A stretch of 64,000 nt of DNA from G963677445 sp963678275 (lineage in GTDB: Bacteria; Bacteroidota; Ignavibacteria; Ignavibacteriales; Melioribacteraceae): positions 3,782,001 to 3,846,000 of the forward strand of contig OY782765.1 of assembly GCA_963678275.1 (NCBI GenBank), in the 5' to 3' direction. Under the pieces are notes generated by a model. It made no database searches. It saw nothing but the letters and a program-made list of their open reading frames with translations, and was not told the DNA's origin. The position numbers were made by a program, and so were the translations under genes. Below are positions 42,868 through 52,107 of this stretch, in pieces. The stretch's first letter is position 1. The number at the start of each line of letters is the position of its first letter.

Positions 42868-43607
42868 AAAGAATCAGAGTAAGAGTAGGAGTATGAGTAA
42901 GAGTATGATGACAGGATAGGTGACAGCGACGGGGTTGTTCATTTTGTCCTGGGGTGTGGGATTATGATTACTCCGTAAGGAGTTAAATTCTACGCAAAAT
43001 GGCAAAATTTTATTTGACCATCAATTTACCGGGTAATTCTGTCTGCCTGTTCGCCGCGGAGAATTCCTGGCGGGACTTATAATTTCCTCCCCTACATTGT
43101 CTCCCCCACAATGAATTGCGGGGCTATTATCTGTCGTCCCTGACGGGACTTTTTTGGGATTTTGAAGTTATCTTAAAGAAAAATTGCTGGTTCTTATCTC
43201 TTCACTCTCCACTAACCACTTTTTACTTCTGGTGATTACGATTACTCCGTAAGGAGTCAAATTCTACGCAAAAAGGCAAAATTTTTGGCAACAATTCGGA
43301 TTGTAGTTTTTTCTTAGCTTAGCTCTGTTGATCCCCTACAGGGATCTTACAGTATTTTTTTGTTCCTTACTACAATAATGCTGCTTCTCCAAAGCAGATC
43401 TGATTCAAAAAAATATTCCTGAGAAAGCCAATTCGTAATTCGTCATTCCTCATTGTTTCTGGCTTGCCAGTCTATGATTACGATTACAATTATGATTAAA
43501 AAATATATATTCTTTTTCCGCTGAAATTCTTAAGTTAATGAGGTCTTATTTTGAGTCCTCGAAAGTTGAGGATATTGAATCAAAATCCCAAATGAATGGA
43601 GGATACT

Positions 43608-45131
43608 ATGTCGATAGTATTGAATGGAACGGGATTGACTGTAGAAAAACTCGTTCAGATAGCACGTTATAATGAAAAAGTGGAATTGCATCCCGATGCA
43701 ATAGAGAGAATTAAAAAATGCCGCGCCATGCTTGAAGAAAAAATAGCTGCCGGTGAAACAATGTATGGAATAAACACAGGAATCGGTGAATTTTCCGAAG
43801 TAAAACTAAATGATGAGCAGGTTAAAGAATTTCAGAAATACCTGATTTACAACCATTCCGCCGGAATAGGTGAACCTGCCCCGATTGAATATGTCAGGGG
43901 AGCTATGACAGGCAGGATAAATGTTCATGCCAAGGGATATTCAGGCTGCCGTCCGGAAATTACCTTAACACTTGTTGAAATGCTTAATAAAGGTGTTACC
44001 CCGGTTGTTTGCCAGAAAGGATCTGTCGGGGCATGCGGCGATCTCGCTCCGATGTCCCAGATCGCCCTTTTAATGATGGGAGAAGGTGAAGCCTTTTTTG
44101 AAGGAGAACGTTACCCGGGACGTGTCGCGTTGGAAAAAGCGGGAATCGAAGTTCCCGGCCTGCTCGCGCGCGACGGTCTGGCAACGATCAACGGCTCAAA
44201 TCTGCTTACAGCAATGAGCGCCATACATATTTTTGATATGAACCGGTGGCTCAAACAGGCTGAAATTGCCGCTTCTATGTCGCTTGAAGCTTTGATGGCA
44301 AACCTGAAACCCTATAACACAAAACTACATGAAGTAAGAGGATTCCCCGGCGCTGTTCGTTCCGCCGCGTCAATATCAAAAATTATCAAGGGAAGCGATC
44401 TTCAGACAGGCAAATTAAAAATCAAAGTTCAGGACGCTTATTCAATGCGCTCCACTCCGCAGGTAATCGGCGCGGCCCACGACGCTATCGCCCATGCTAA
44501 AAAGCAGGTGGAAATTGAATTGAACGGCGTGGGAGACAACCCGATATTCCTTACCGAAGAAAAACTTACTCTCACAGGCGCCAATTTCCAGGGAACCCCG
44601 GTTTCATTGCCGATGGATATGGCCGGAGCGTCAATAACCATGGTTAGTGTGCTTTCTGAAAGGAGGCTCAACCGTCTGCTTAACCCGGCGCTCAGCGTTG
44701 GACTCCCCTCATTCCTCACAAAAGGAGCCGGCATGTTCTCAGGTATGATGTTAAGCCAGTATACCGCCGACTCTCTTATAGTTGAACAAAGAATCCTGTC
44801 AGCGCCCGCTTCAATTCAGTCTATTCCGGCCGCGGCTGACCAGGAAGATTTTGTTTCAATGGGAATGAACACCGCGATGAAGAACGCCCAGATTATTGAC
44901 AACGCTTATGGTGTGCTCGGCATTGAGTTTATGGCCGCGGCTCAAGCTCTCGATTTCAGGGAATTCGGAAATGGCAGCGGCGTGAAAAAAGCCCGCGAAG
45001 TGGTCCGTCGCCATATAGAACATCTCGACACCGACAGACCTCTCTACCCCGATCACACAAAGATGAAAGAAGTGGTTAAATCATGTGAGATCCTCGAAGA
45101 GGTGGAAAAAGAGATTGGAAGCCTTGAGTGA
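43608..45131 (+). CDS. hutH: Histidine/aromatic amino acid ammonia-lyase family, ACG variant
   Basis: 507 residues of the HAL/PAL/TAL family, which remove ammonia from histidine or aromatic amino acids. I chose the ATG at 43608 because GGAGG lies at 43598-43602, inside the apparent upstream start at 43596. Family blocks are Y-G-I-N-T-G-I-G-E-F, S-V-G-A-C-G-D-L-A-P-M-S and Q-D-A-Y-S-M-R-S-x-P-Q-V-I-G. The cofactor tripeptide is Ala142-Cys143-Gly144 (TGC codon at 44034-44036) rather than Ala-Ser-Gly. The selectivity pair is Asn82-His83, nearest to histidases. No other hut gene is nearby, so substrate and pathway are uncertain. A strong terminator follows. Confidence 0.85.
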   Translation: MSIVLNGTGLTVEKLVQIARYNEKVELHPDAIERIKKCRAMLEEKIAAGETMYGINTGIGEFSEVKLNDEQVKEFQKYLIYNHSAGIGEPAPIEYVRGAMTGRINVHAKGYSGCRPEITLTLVEMLNKGVTPVVCQKGSVGACGDLAPMSQIALLMMGEGEAFFEGERYPGRVALEKAGIEVPGLLARDGLATINGSNLLTAMSAIHIFDMNRWLKQAEIAASMSLEALMANLKPYNTKLHEVRGFPGAVRSAASISKIIKGSDLQTGKLKIKVQDAYSMRSTPQVIGAAHDAIAHAKKQVEIELNGVGDNPIFLTEEKLTLTGANFQGTPVSLPMDMAGASITMVSVLSERRLNRLLNPALSVGLPSFLTKGAGMFSGMMLSQYTADSLIVEQRILSAPASIQSIPAAADQEDFVSMGMNTAMKNAQIIDNAYGVLGIEFMAAAQALDFREFGNGSGVKKAREVVRRHIEHLDTDRPLYPDHTKMKEVVKSCEILEEVEKEIGSLE

Positions 45132-45157
45132 TAAATATCTCTTCTGACATTTGAATG

Positions 45158-45198
45158 CAGGGCGGCTGGCGAAAAGCTGCCGCCCTGATAATTTTTTA
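45158..45198 (+). terminator. Terminator after the ammonia-lyase
   Basis: CAGGGCGGC pairs with GCCGCCCTG around a short loop, followed by ATAATTTTTTAT. The 9-bp GC-rich stem and T-run make it convincing. Confidence 0.9.
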
Positions 45199-45240
45199 TC
45201 TGGAAAGTATTGAAATCGATAAAATAATAGGATTGGAAAT

Positions 45241-45745
45241 AGACTCTTATCACCACACTAACGCCAACATGTTGAGGATAATCCGGAGAGCAAAATTTGT
45301 CAAAAAAGCCCGCCAATAACATGTTGCCGATAGACTGGCCACGATTTTAAATCCATAAGATGATGGAGTCAGAAAAAGAAAAGTTATCGGTTAGCCCAAG
45401 GATAGTCCTCCCCCGTCTTCAAAGAAAAACACTTTGAATCCACCCCCTCCGAAGGGGGATATTTATCGACAAATCCAAGTAATCAGAATGTCCCCCGCCG
45501 GCCCCATGGGGATGCAAGCAAGGGGGTGGCCCCGATGTGTTTTTCGTCGGGGACGGGGGATGATTCACCTCGAGTAATCACAAAACTTTTACCTGGCATT
45601 AAACTTTCTACTTGTTGATAAATTTCTTACCAATTTGCGTAGAGTTTAACTTCTTATTGAATAAATCGCCTCCCGTTTTGCCAGGGAACTTTTCCCCTTT
45701 AGGGCGTTTTCCTCGAGCTTGCTTGGGGAAAATTTAAAACCTTAT
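45241..45745. repeat. Duplicated intergenic block, copy B
   Basis: It matches 12449-12945 over its whole length. It starts with the paired AACATGTTG motifs and includes the GTCCTCCCCCGTC foldback, here with extra bases (CCCCATGGGGATGCAAGCA) in the centre, and the CGCCTCCCGTTTTGCCAGGG end. It lies between a terminator and a decayed antitoxin gene. Confidence 0.85.
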
Positions 45746-45794
45746 TCAGTTAATTCTCAATTTGCTGAAGTCTTATCCCTTGAAGGATAGAAAA

Positions 45795-46022
45795 ATGGAA
45801 TCAAAATTGAACTTTAGTTATAATCAGATACTTGGTTTGATAAGGCAATTACCACCAAAAGACATTAAAAGATTATCTGATACTTTACTTTCCGAAATCA
45901 TTAAAAAAAATTCCCGGGAATCATTACAAAAACTTATTTTACAAGCTCCTACCTGAACGGAAGATGATTTCAATTCTTTTATTGAGGCAAGGAATTGTCT
46001 TAAAAAATCAAGGGTCGGATAA
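45795..46022 (+). pseudogene. Broken antitoxin-like gene (in-frame TGA)
   Basis: The frame from the ATG at 45795 (GAAGGA upstream) encodes a VapB-like small protein with F-S-Y-N-Q-I-L-G-L-I-R-Q-L-P and S-L-Q-K-L-I-L-Q-A-P-T. It stops at TGA (45954-45956), then continues in the same frame for 21 codons (T-E-D-D-F-N-S-F-I-E-A-R-N-C-L-K-K) to TAA at 46022. Antitoxins of this type usually have Trp after A-P-T, so TGG has probably become TGA. Elsewhere in the window TGA serves as an ordinary stop, so recoding is unlikely. A degraded toxin remnant follows. Confidence 0.7.
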
Positions 46023-46132
46023 TACTCCTTGATTCTTTATTACCAATCAAGATGTTTCACAAAAAGGACAAGGGCAATGCTGAATTATATAGTTTTACGA
46101 AATCAGGGAACTCAACCGGTCCTGACTTCTGA
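46022..46132 (+). pseudogene. Possible PIN-toxin remnant
   Basis: Just after the antitoxin-like frame, an open stretch without a start codon reads I-L-L-D-S-L-L-P-I-K-M-F-H-K-K-D-K-G-N-A. This resembles the N-terminus of VapC/PIN toxins (I-L-L-D-T-x-x-L-I, then F-x-x-K-D-K). It ends after 36 codons and nothing PIN-like follows. It could be chance; position and the matching start pattern are the only support. Confidence 0.4.
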
Positions 46133-46155
46133 ATGCGCTACAAAAGGAATGTCTT

Positions 46156-47070
46156 TTATCCTTTCCCGCAAACTTTCTTAATATCAGGCAGCAGTCTGTT
46201 AACACACTTTTTCCCTTCCTCTATCATTTCATTCGCTTTGTAAAAATCGAGGAGACTTGTAGTGGAAAGCCTCGGCGCGATTAATATATCGGGGGGATCG
46301 CCGGCGAGTCTGCTGCGGGTAATTCTTTCCTGGGCAATATTAATGGCGCCAAAGATAGCGTCGAGCAACCCGGGGGGATCATCCTTTTCCTCTTTCTGTG
46401 AAAATAACTGTCCGGTGTATTCCTTAAGTTTGCTGCTGATCATATCAGTTACACCGCCATTCTTTTTTTCCTGCTTTTCCTTTTTCTCCGGCAGGACAAA
46501 ATGTTTACCTACAATATCATCATTAAGATTTACAGCGATTACCACATCGGCCCCCAGGGCGCGGCACAAAGAGACAGGCACCGGATTAACAATCGCTCCG
46601 TCAATAAGCCACTTGTCGTCATTCCTGACAGCCGGAAATAATCCCGGAATTGATATGGAAGCCCATATCGCGTCAATTACCGATCCTTCCGTAAACCATA
46701 TTTCCCTTCCCGCTTCCAGATCAGTAGCCACAGCGGCAAATTTTTTCGGCATTTCCTCTATTTTAAGCTCTTCAGGCACAACGAAGTCATGGAAAAATTT
46801 GTTCATCCTGTTAATGTTTACAAAACCGCGCAACGAAGAGCCGATATCAAAAAAGCGGGCGGTTTCCATTTTTGAAAGCTCCTTCACCCACTTCTCAAGT
46901 TTACCCAGGTTGCCCGCTACATAAGCCGCGCCAACCAGCGCCCCTATTGATGTCCCGCAGACAATATCGGGATGAATATCATTTTTCGCCAGTTCATTTA
47001 TTATCCCGATATGGGAAAGCCCCCTCGCCGACCCGCTCCCGAGCGCGAGACCTATTTTTGGTTTATTCAT
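46156..47070 (-). CDS. Patatin-like phospholipase (RssA/NTE family)
   Basis: 304 residues. The patatin motifs are clear: oxyanion loop G-L-A-L-G-S-G-S-A-R-G-L-S-H-I-G, nucleophile Ser in G-T-S-I-G-A, and catalytic Asp in I-D-G-A-I-V-N-P-V-P. No signal peptide is seen. The stretch near residues 185-230 is Lys/Glu-rich and likely flexible. It probably hydrolyses a lipid acyl ester. It is flanked on both sides by decayed toxin-antitoxin loci. Confidence 0.93.
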   Translation of the reverse strand: MNKPKIGLALGSGSARGLSHIGIINELAKNDIHPDIVCGTSIGALVGAAYVAGNLGKLEKWVKELSKMETARFFDIGSSLRGFVNINRMNKFFHDFVVPEELKIEEMPKKFAAVATDLEAGREIWFTEGSVIDAIWASISIPGLFPAVRNDDKWLIDGAIVNPVPVSLCRALGADVVIAVNLNDDIVGKHFVLPEKKEKQEKKNGGVTDMISSKLKEYTGQLFSQKEEKDDPPGLLDAIFGAINIAQERITRSRLAGDPPDILIAPRLSTTSLLDFYKANEMIEEGKKCVNRLLPDIKKVCGKG

Positions 47071-47341
47071 TTTTTTAACCGCCTCAAATTCACAAGATGA
47101 AATTTTTCCGGTTTCAAATTACCTGATTTAATTGCTCAATGGCAAGATGTGAAAACGAATAAAGGTGGCCCGATCAATCTTATGACACATTCATTCCTGT
47201 TGAAATTTATTCCTTTCCTTCCTTTACTCCGGAAAAATGCTGTGTGAAATTATAATGAAATGTAACGCGACACGGTGAGGTTGGTTATTCTATTTTAGTC
47301 CATCCACAGGTTCAGGAGTGAGGAGCCACTACCCGGCGTAT

Positions 47342-47603
47342 TCATTTTCTCTTATATACCTCCTTCCTGTCGCCAATCGCGATGACATATATCATCAGTA
47401 TATCATCAAAATAGAGTATATAATATTGAAGTTTTCCTGTCGCAGTCTGTAAACATTCCTTTCAGACAATTATTCACAATCAAGCGGCTGCGGTTCTTCT
47501 GACAGCGAATCAATTCCTTTCCAGATTTTTTCAATTTCATTTGCCGGAATTTTTTAATTTCCCTGTCAGTCGAACGAGTAAACTCTATTTTATATTTTGC
47601 CAT
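47342..47603 (-). pseudogene. Decayed RelE/ParE-type toxin
   Basis: Reading in three frames reconstructs a full RelE/ParE protein: frame 1 from the ATG at 47603 gives K-Y-K-I-E-F-T-R-S-T-D-R-E-I-K-K; frame 2 gives P-A-N-E-I-E-K-I-W-K-G-I-D-S-L, then L-D-C-E-stop-L-S-E-R-N-V-Y-R-L-R-Q; frame 3 gives D-D-I-L-M-I-Y-V-I-A-I-G-D-R-K-E-V-Y. The last block is the usual family C-terminus. Two single-base losses and one stop codon break it. The 65-residue frame at 47406-47603 is therefore not a real product. Confidence 0.8.
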
Positions 47604-47829
47604 CCTGCTTCAACTCCCTCAGGACCAGTTCGTAAGGGACTTTCGGTTCACTAATTCTCTCATCATATAAACGAAGGTCTTCCTCATCCTGCGCCGGCTC
47701 CCTGCGAAGAATGTCATCAATAATTTCTGAAATAGTTACATTGCTCGAGGCAGATTTAATTTTCAAAGCTCAGTGTATTTTGGGATCAATATAAATAGTA
47801 GTTCGTTTTTTTTACGGCGGCATAATCAT
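47590..47829 (-). pseudogene. Decayed ribbon-helix-helix antitoxin
   Basis: Upstream of, and overlapping, the toxin start, one frame encodes K-K-R-T-T-I-Y-I-D-P-K-I-H, a stop, A-L-K-I-K-S-A-S-S-N-V-T-I-S-E-I-I-D-D-I-L and a C-terminal block ending E-L-K-Q-D-G-K-I. This is the CopG/RHH antitoxin pattern. A TAA sits before the first strand (next to a run of A) and a TGA replaces the expected Arg codon after I-H. Both parts of the pair are dead. Confidence 0.8.
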
Positions 47830-48005
47830 TTTCCTAAAGGGGGCAAAGCCGAATAACCGCGGGCATATCTAAATTGTCTTTCTTTTTGGTGGGAGAAGAC
47901 ATAACCCGGGATATTTAGGTAATTCGACTCTGGTTCGGCCAGTTTTGGAATATACATCTAACCATTTCTATTTTGGATATCTGTTTACAAAAACGGACTG
48001 ATCTT

Positions 48006-48422
48006 TTACTTTTTCGATTTAGATGTATCTTTACTTTTAGCTTTCTTTGATTTTTTTAGTCGCATTTGATCGAAATACAATTGATCGAAATATAATGTTC
48101 CTGCCTCAGGATTTTCATCCAGCCTTATGTTTAAAGTTACGACCGAATCTGATTCAATCTTTACATTTTCAATATCCTTTGAAATAGAGGTAACATTACT
48201 CGCATGAACTATATATTTACCTGGTGGTATACTGTCAATTAAAAAAAATCCGACAGAATCGGTTGACGCTCCATAGGAAAATCTCACTAAAACTACATTT
48301 GTACAGCAGAGCGGTTCACCTGTTTTACTATCAATAACATGCCCTTTAAGTTTGCCATAATCGCCGGCAAAGATATTGCTAAGAATGAGAGAAAAAAGGA
48401 GTAACAATCTTATCACTTTCAT
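48006..48422 (-). CDS. Small secreted CarboxypepD_reg-like protein
   Basis: 138 residues: signal peptide (1-19), one carboxypeptidase-regulatory-like beta-sandwich (G-K-L-K-G-H-V-I-D-S-K-T-G-E-P-L ... G-F-F-L-I-D-S-I-P-P-G-K-Y-I-V), and a very Lys/Ser-rich tail. The fold usually serves as an adhesive or structural module. The N-terminal domain of the VWA protein at 48709-50631 is of the same type. The function is unknown. Confidence 0.8.
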   Translation of the reverse strand: MKVIRLLLLFSLILSNIFAGDYGKLKGHVIDSKTGEPLCCTNVVLVRFSYGASTDSVGFFLIDSIPPGKYIVHASNVTSISKDIENVKIESDSVVTLNIRLDENPEAGTLYFDQLYFDQMRLKKSKKAKSKDTSKSKK

Positions 48423-48459
48423 AAATGTTTCCCCGGTACAATATTATCCTAAATACTAA

Positions 48460-48640
48460 GCTGGCATTGCCAGAACCAAAAAGAAATTCAGAAAAAAAAC
48501 GTACTCGTTCTCGTAATCGTAATTCGTACCCGGTTTTATTTTTCTATGGCGAATTTTCGAGTACGAGTGCTACTATTTAAATCAATTTACTCTATTCAAT
48601 ATTCTGCCATAAAAAGCAAGAATATTTTTTTAAATTGCCT
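48460..48640. repeat. Inverted copy of the 11101-11312 repeat
   Basis: The text GGCATTGCCAGAACCAAAAA, then CGTACTCGTTCTCGTAATCG, then ATTCTGCCATAAAAAGCAAG is the reverse complement of the block at 11101-11312, with some deletion of the GTACTCG units. Confidence 0.75.
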
Positions 48641-48708
48641 AAAATACGCAAAATAAAAACGGACCCGAAAAGAAAAACTCACTCCTGTTCTTTCCGGATC
48701 CTAAGATA

Positions 48709-50631
48709 TCACTCCCTGCTTAACAACGCTTCTTTCTCTTGTTTACTATCCAGCGCCTTCGCTTTCTGAACAAGCTCTATGAACTCTTTTCTGTATCCGT
48801 GAAGATCGGAACCCCTTGAATTTTCCGCTGCTGTTAAAACTTTATCAAAGCTCGCTGAGCCTTTAAATGCCGAATCTCTGAGAAGCAATCCAAACTGGGC
48901 GACAGAAGCGGCAAACCGATAATCATCCGATGATTTTCCCGGATCAACAGGCTCATCCATCAGAATTTTTACAATTTCACTGCTTTTATCATTTTCGGGA
49001 TCCTTGTAGCGGATTTTCACCGTAAGCAATTCCCCGGTTTCCCGCGCGAACTTATTCAATTTTTTCTCCACATATTTCAAATCGTCACTTGTCTTCAGAT
49101 TAGTCGGTTGAGCCGGGATAATTTCGTATAATGCTGTAACCGTATGATCAGGCCCGATTTCACCGGCATCCTTTTTCTCATCTTCAAAATCCTGATCATC
49201 CATTATTCTGTTTTCATACCCGACCAGCCTGTAAGAAGCGACCCGCGCGGGATTAAACTCCACCTGTATTTTTACATCCTTAGCGATAGTATATAAATTG
49301 GAAAGCAGCTCGGTGACCATTACCTTTTTGGCTTCCCTGGGATTATCAATATAGGCGTGGTTTCCATTGCCATTATCAGCAAGCCGCTGAAGTTTATCAT
49401 CCTTGTAATTGCCCATCCCGAAACCGAGAGCGGTGAGGTAAATTCCTTCATTCCGTTTCGATTCGATATATTTCACCAGTTCCGATGTTCTTGAAATGCC
49501 GACATTAAAATCGCCGTCTGTTGCAAGAATCACCCTGTTATTGCCATCCTCAATAAAGTTTTCGGCAGCGACTTTGTAAGCAAGCTGAATGCCTTCTCCC
49601 CCCGCAGTGCTTCCCGAGGCACGGAGTTCATCGACCACACCGAGAATTTTCTCTTTGTCAGCGCCCGATGTCGATGGCAGCGCGACGCCTGTTTCACTGG
49701 CATAAACAACTATCGACACCCTGTCCTCCTCCTTTAGCTGATCAACCATCATTCTGAATGATTTTTTAAGAAGAGGAAGTTTACCGGCATCTCCCATGGA
49801 ACCTGAAACATCGATCAAAAATACCAGGTTTGAGGGTTTAAGCTCCTCTATGGCGATTCTTTTTCCCCTTATTCCAATCTGAACAAGCCTGCCTTCCTCA
49901 TTCCAGGGACAATCGGAATATTCCATATTAACCGAAAAAGGATCATCACCTTTTGGAGGCAAATAATCATATTCAAAATAATTTATCAGCTCTTCCACCC
50001 TTACGGCGTCGGGATATGGCAGCCAGTTATAATTCAGAAATCTCCGTACATTTGAATAGGACGCGCAGTCCACATCAATAGCGAAGGTGGAGAGGGGATT
50101 TTTTAGCGCGTCAAAAAAACTATTTTCGGTAATCGCCGAATATTCCTCCGTATCCTGTGGAAGATCCCGGCCCGATACTACTCCGGCATTAATTGGCGCG
50201 ATGCGGGCAACGTTATTGCTTCTTGTGGATGATTTGGACCCGCCGAACACATTTACTGTATTTGTCTTGCCTTCCGAATAAATCTTTTTATCTGAACAAA
50301 TAATCTCCTGTAATTCAATGCCTGAATTCAGTTGCGCGTCCAAAATATATACTGAATCAGCCTGAACATCTATATTTTTAATCGTTTCGCTGTAATAACC
50401 AACATAAGATACTTTTATCGAGTATGTTCCGGGTGGAATATTCTTAATTACATATTCACCGGAAATATCAGTAGCGGCTCCCAATTTTGAATGAATAATA
50501 ACAACATTTGCCCCGATCAGCGGTTCTCCCGTTTCGGCGTCAGTAATTTTCCCCTTTACCGATCCGGTTTGCGCCGTTGCTGAAAACGCGCATAACAGAG
50601 ATGTTAAAATAAATAATATTACCCTTGCCAT
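48709..50631 (-). CDS. Secreted von Willebrand A protein (YfbK-like)
   Basis: About 640 residues from the ATG at 50631, which has GGAGG seven bases upstream; a longer in-frame start at 50682 lacks this. Order: signal peptide ending S-A-T-A-Q; CarboxypepD_reg domain (G-S-V-K-G-K-I-T-D-A-E-T-G-E-P-L-I-G-A); a YfbK N-terminal domain (F-A-I-D-V-D-C-A-S-Y-S-N-V-R-R-F-L); a VWA domain with an intact metal site (L-I-D-V-S-G-S-M-G, then A-T-D-G-D-F-N-V-G); and a DUF3520-like C-terminal domain. Family members are surface or periplasmic proteins of unknown ligand. Confidence 0.92.
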   Translation of the reverse strand: MARVILFILTSLLCAFSATAQTGSVKGKITDAETGEPLIGANVVIIHSKLGAATDISGEYVIKNIPPGTYSIKVSYVGYYSETIKNIDVQADSVYILDAQLNSGIELQEIICSDKKIYSEGKTNTVNVFGGSKSSTRSNNVARIAPINAGVVSGRDLPQDTEEYSAITENSFFDALKNPLSTFAIDVDCASYSNVRRFLNYNWLPYPDAVRVEELINYFEYDYLPPKGDDPFSVNMEYSDCPWNEEGRLVQIGIRGKRIAIEELKPSNLVFLIDVSGSMGDAGKLPLLKKSFRMMVDQLKEEDRVSIVVYASETGVALPSTSGADKEKILGVVDELRASGSTAGGEGIQLAYKVAAENFIEDGNNRVILATDGDFNVGISRTSELVKYIESKRNEGIYLTALGFGMGNYKDDKLQRLADNGNGNHAYIDNPREAKKVMVTELLSNLYTIAKDVKIQVEFNPARVASYRLVGYENRIMDDQDFEDEKKDAGEIGPDHTVTALYEIIPAQPTNLKTSDDLKYVEKKLNKFARETGELLTVKIRYKDPENDKSSEIVKILMDEPVDPGKSSDDYRFAASVAQFGLLLRDSAFKGSASFDKVLTAAENSRGSDLHGYRKEFIELVQKAKALDSKQEKEALLSRE

Positions 50632-50682
50632 AATTCCTCCTGAATGTTTTACAACTGAATAAAATAATCCCCTGTGCTTCAT

Positions 50683-51335
50683 TGATATTGAAAAAATATG
50701 CTTTATCTTAAAATGTTTGTAAGATATTAATACGCCGGCGTTTATCTTGAAGTCAAGGTATTGAATGGAGATTCATCTTTCAATGCACTAATTTATCCCT
50801 ATATGTTGTGGATAAATTTTTGCACTATAACTTCATTTTATAATCGAAGAAAACAAGGGTAATGAATGAGGTTTTATATTGACAATTTGCAGAAATGAAT
50901 AAACTCAGAACTCCTTACCTCTCCTAAAAAAAATCACGGAAGTTCATCGCGAATTTCTATATCCCACGCTATCAATATAAGCAGGATTTATCATTCATCG
51001 AGCAAACAAAAAAAGATGTTCCATTTTAAAGGATGAAAAGTTGTCTCTGTCGTCCCCGACGGGACTTTTTTGTGAATATATGTTACCTATTTACCCCACA
51101 ATGAATTGCGGGGCTATTTTCTGCTGTCCCTGGCGGGACTCTCTTCCAGACTTCTATCCCGTGATTTTATTTTGAGAATGAAGTTATGTAAGTTATTGTT
51201 TTTTATAATCGGGATCAGGAGTTCTGAAACTATTCTTAACCGGGGTATGAGAATAGCCGGGTCAATTTTTTAATTATTAAAATGGCTGAGGCAGAGCACA
51301 ATTCACAATTCATAATTCATAATTCACAATTATCA
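50683..51335. other. Spacer with one-sided foldback text
   Basis: No supported gene. 51040-51145 carries CTGTCGTCCCCGACGGGACT, CACAATGAATTGCGGGGCTA and GTCCCTGGCGGGACT, shared with the foldback at 7290-7563 and the partial copy near 43080-43150. 51295-51335 is ATTCATAATTCACAATT-type text. Confidence 0.65.
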
Positions 51336-52073
51336 TCACCCTCTTCCCGTTTCAAGGTTTTGCGCCCAGTCATCCCTTCCATTTTTGCGCGCCTCGGTGG
51401 CGGCTTTTTTATGATCGTATGGAAGTCTGATAAATTCAACTTTCCAGCTTCCGCTCCTCTTCTCAATCATCGCATAAGACAACATAGGGCTGAATGTTTC
51501 CATTTTGTGAGGAGGATTATCATCCGAATAAGCGGGCAGACCGATACTCCCGGGATTTACAACAATCTGCCCGGTTGATAACTCCGCTATTCCCGGCAGA
51601 TGTGAATGACCGCATAAAATGACCTTTTCCCCACTTCCCCCAAGAGCGGCGATTATTTCAGCGTCACTTTTTATAAGGGGATAACCTGATTCAACATTCT
51701 CAAGCAGATACATCTCATCATTTTTGGGTGTGCCGTGGCAGGCATACATTTCCCCCTCAAATATATATTCGAATGCCAGACCTGAAAGCCAGCGCAATCC
51801 TCCCTCTCCTATATCCCTGATTACATAATCAAGAACAGGATTCGCGGAAACCTGTTCCTCATTCGCCTCGGGCAATATTCTGTCCTGGTTGCCCGAAATA
51901 GTAATGATATCTTCATTCCTAATCAGCTCGTAGGTTTCCCGGGGTTTTATAGGTCCGTAGAGAGTATCGCCAAGATTTATAATCAGCGCAGGCTTTTTCT
52001 TACGGATATCTTTCAGCGCTTCTTCCAGCGCGAAGACATTGCTGTGGATATCGGATATTACGGCAATTTTCAT
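51336..52073 (-). CDS. Metallophosphoesterase (YfcE-like)
   Basis: 245 residues with the calcineurin-like metal-binding blocks: D-I-H-S-N near residue 8, G-D-T-L-Y-G-P near 36, G-N-Q-D near 62, G-T-P and G-H-S-H near 165. It most resembles YfcE-type phosphodiesterases that act on small phosphodiesters. The substrate is unknown. It is cytoplasmic, with no signal peptide. Confidence 0.92.
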   Translation of the reverse strand: MKIAVISDIHSNVFALEEALKDIRKKKPALIINLGDTLYGPIKPRETYELIRNEDIITISGNQDRILPEANEEQVSANPVLDYVIRDIGEGGLRWLSGLAFEYIFEGEMYACHGTPKNDEMYLLENVESGYPLIKSDAEIIAALGGSGEKVILCGHSHLPGIAELSTGQIVVNPGSIGLPAYSDDNPPHKMETFSPMLSYAMIEKRSGSWKVEFIRLPYDHKKAATEARKNGRDDWAQNLETGRG

Positions 52074-52107
52074 AGGATGTATGTGATGTGTGAAAAAAAT
52101 ATGAGGG

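Larger units (their letters stand above)
41515..43590. repeat. 2-kb dense repeat array between two genes
   Basis: No gene is supported. The array contains composite CACAAGGAACACAGGG / CGCGCCTTCAGGCCGGAG blocks (41590-41740 and 42660-42760), AACAGGATTAACAGGATTGT units (about 41945 and 42300), AATTCCTCATTCCTAATTC units, a (CGGTAT)n run, the interspersed motif twice (about 42970 and 43250) and one-sided foldback text (43020-43160). About 160 bases at 41635-41795 recur at 42665-42825. Frames at 41515-41745, 41558-41881 and 42264-42446 are repeat text. Confidence 0.8.

Noticed and set aside
45795..46022. TGA read as Trp (alternative genetic code)
   Set aside because: Many genes in the window end at TGA, for example coaBC overlapping the next gene, so TGA is a normal stop here.
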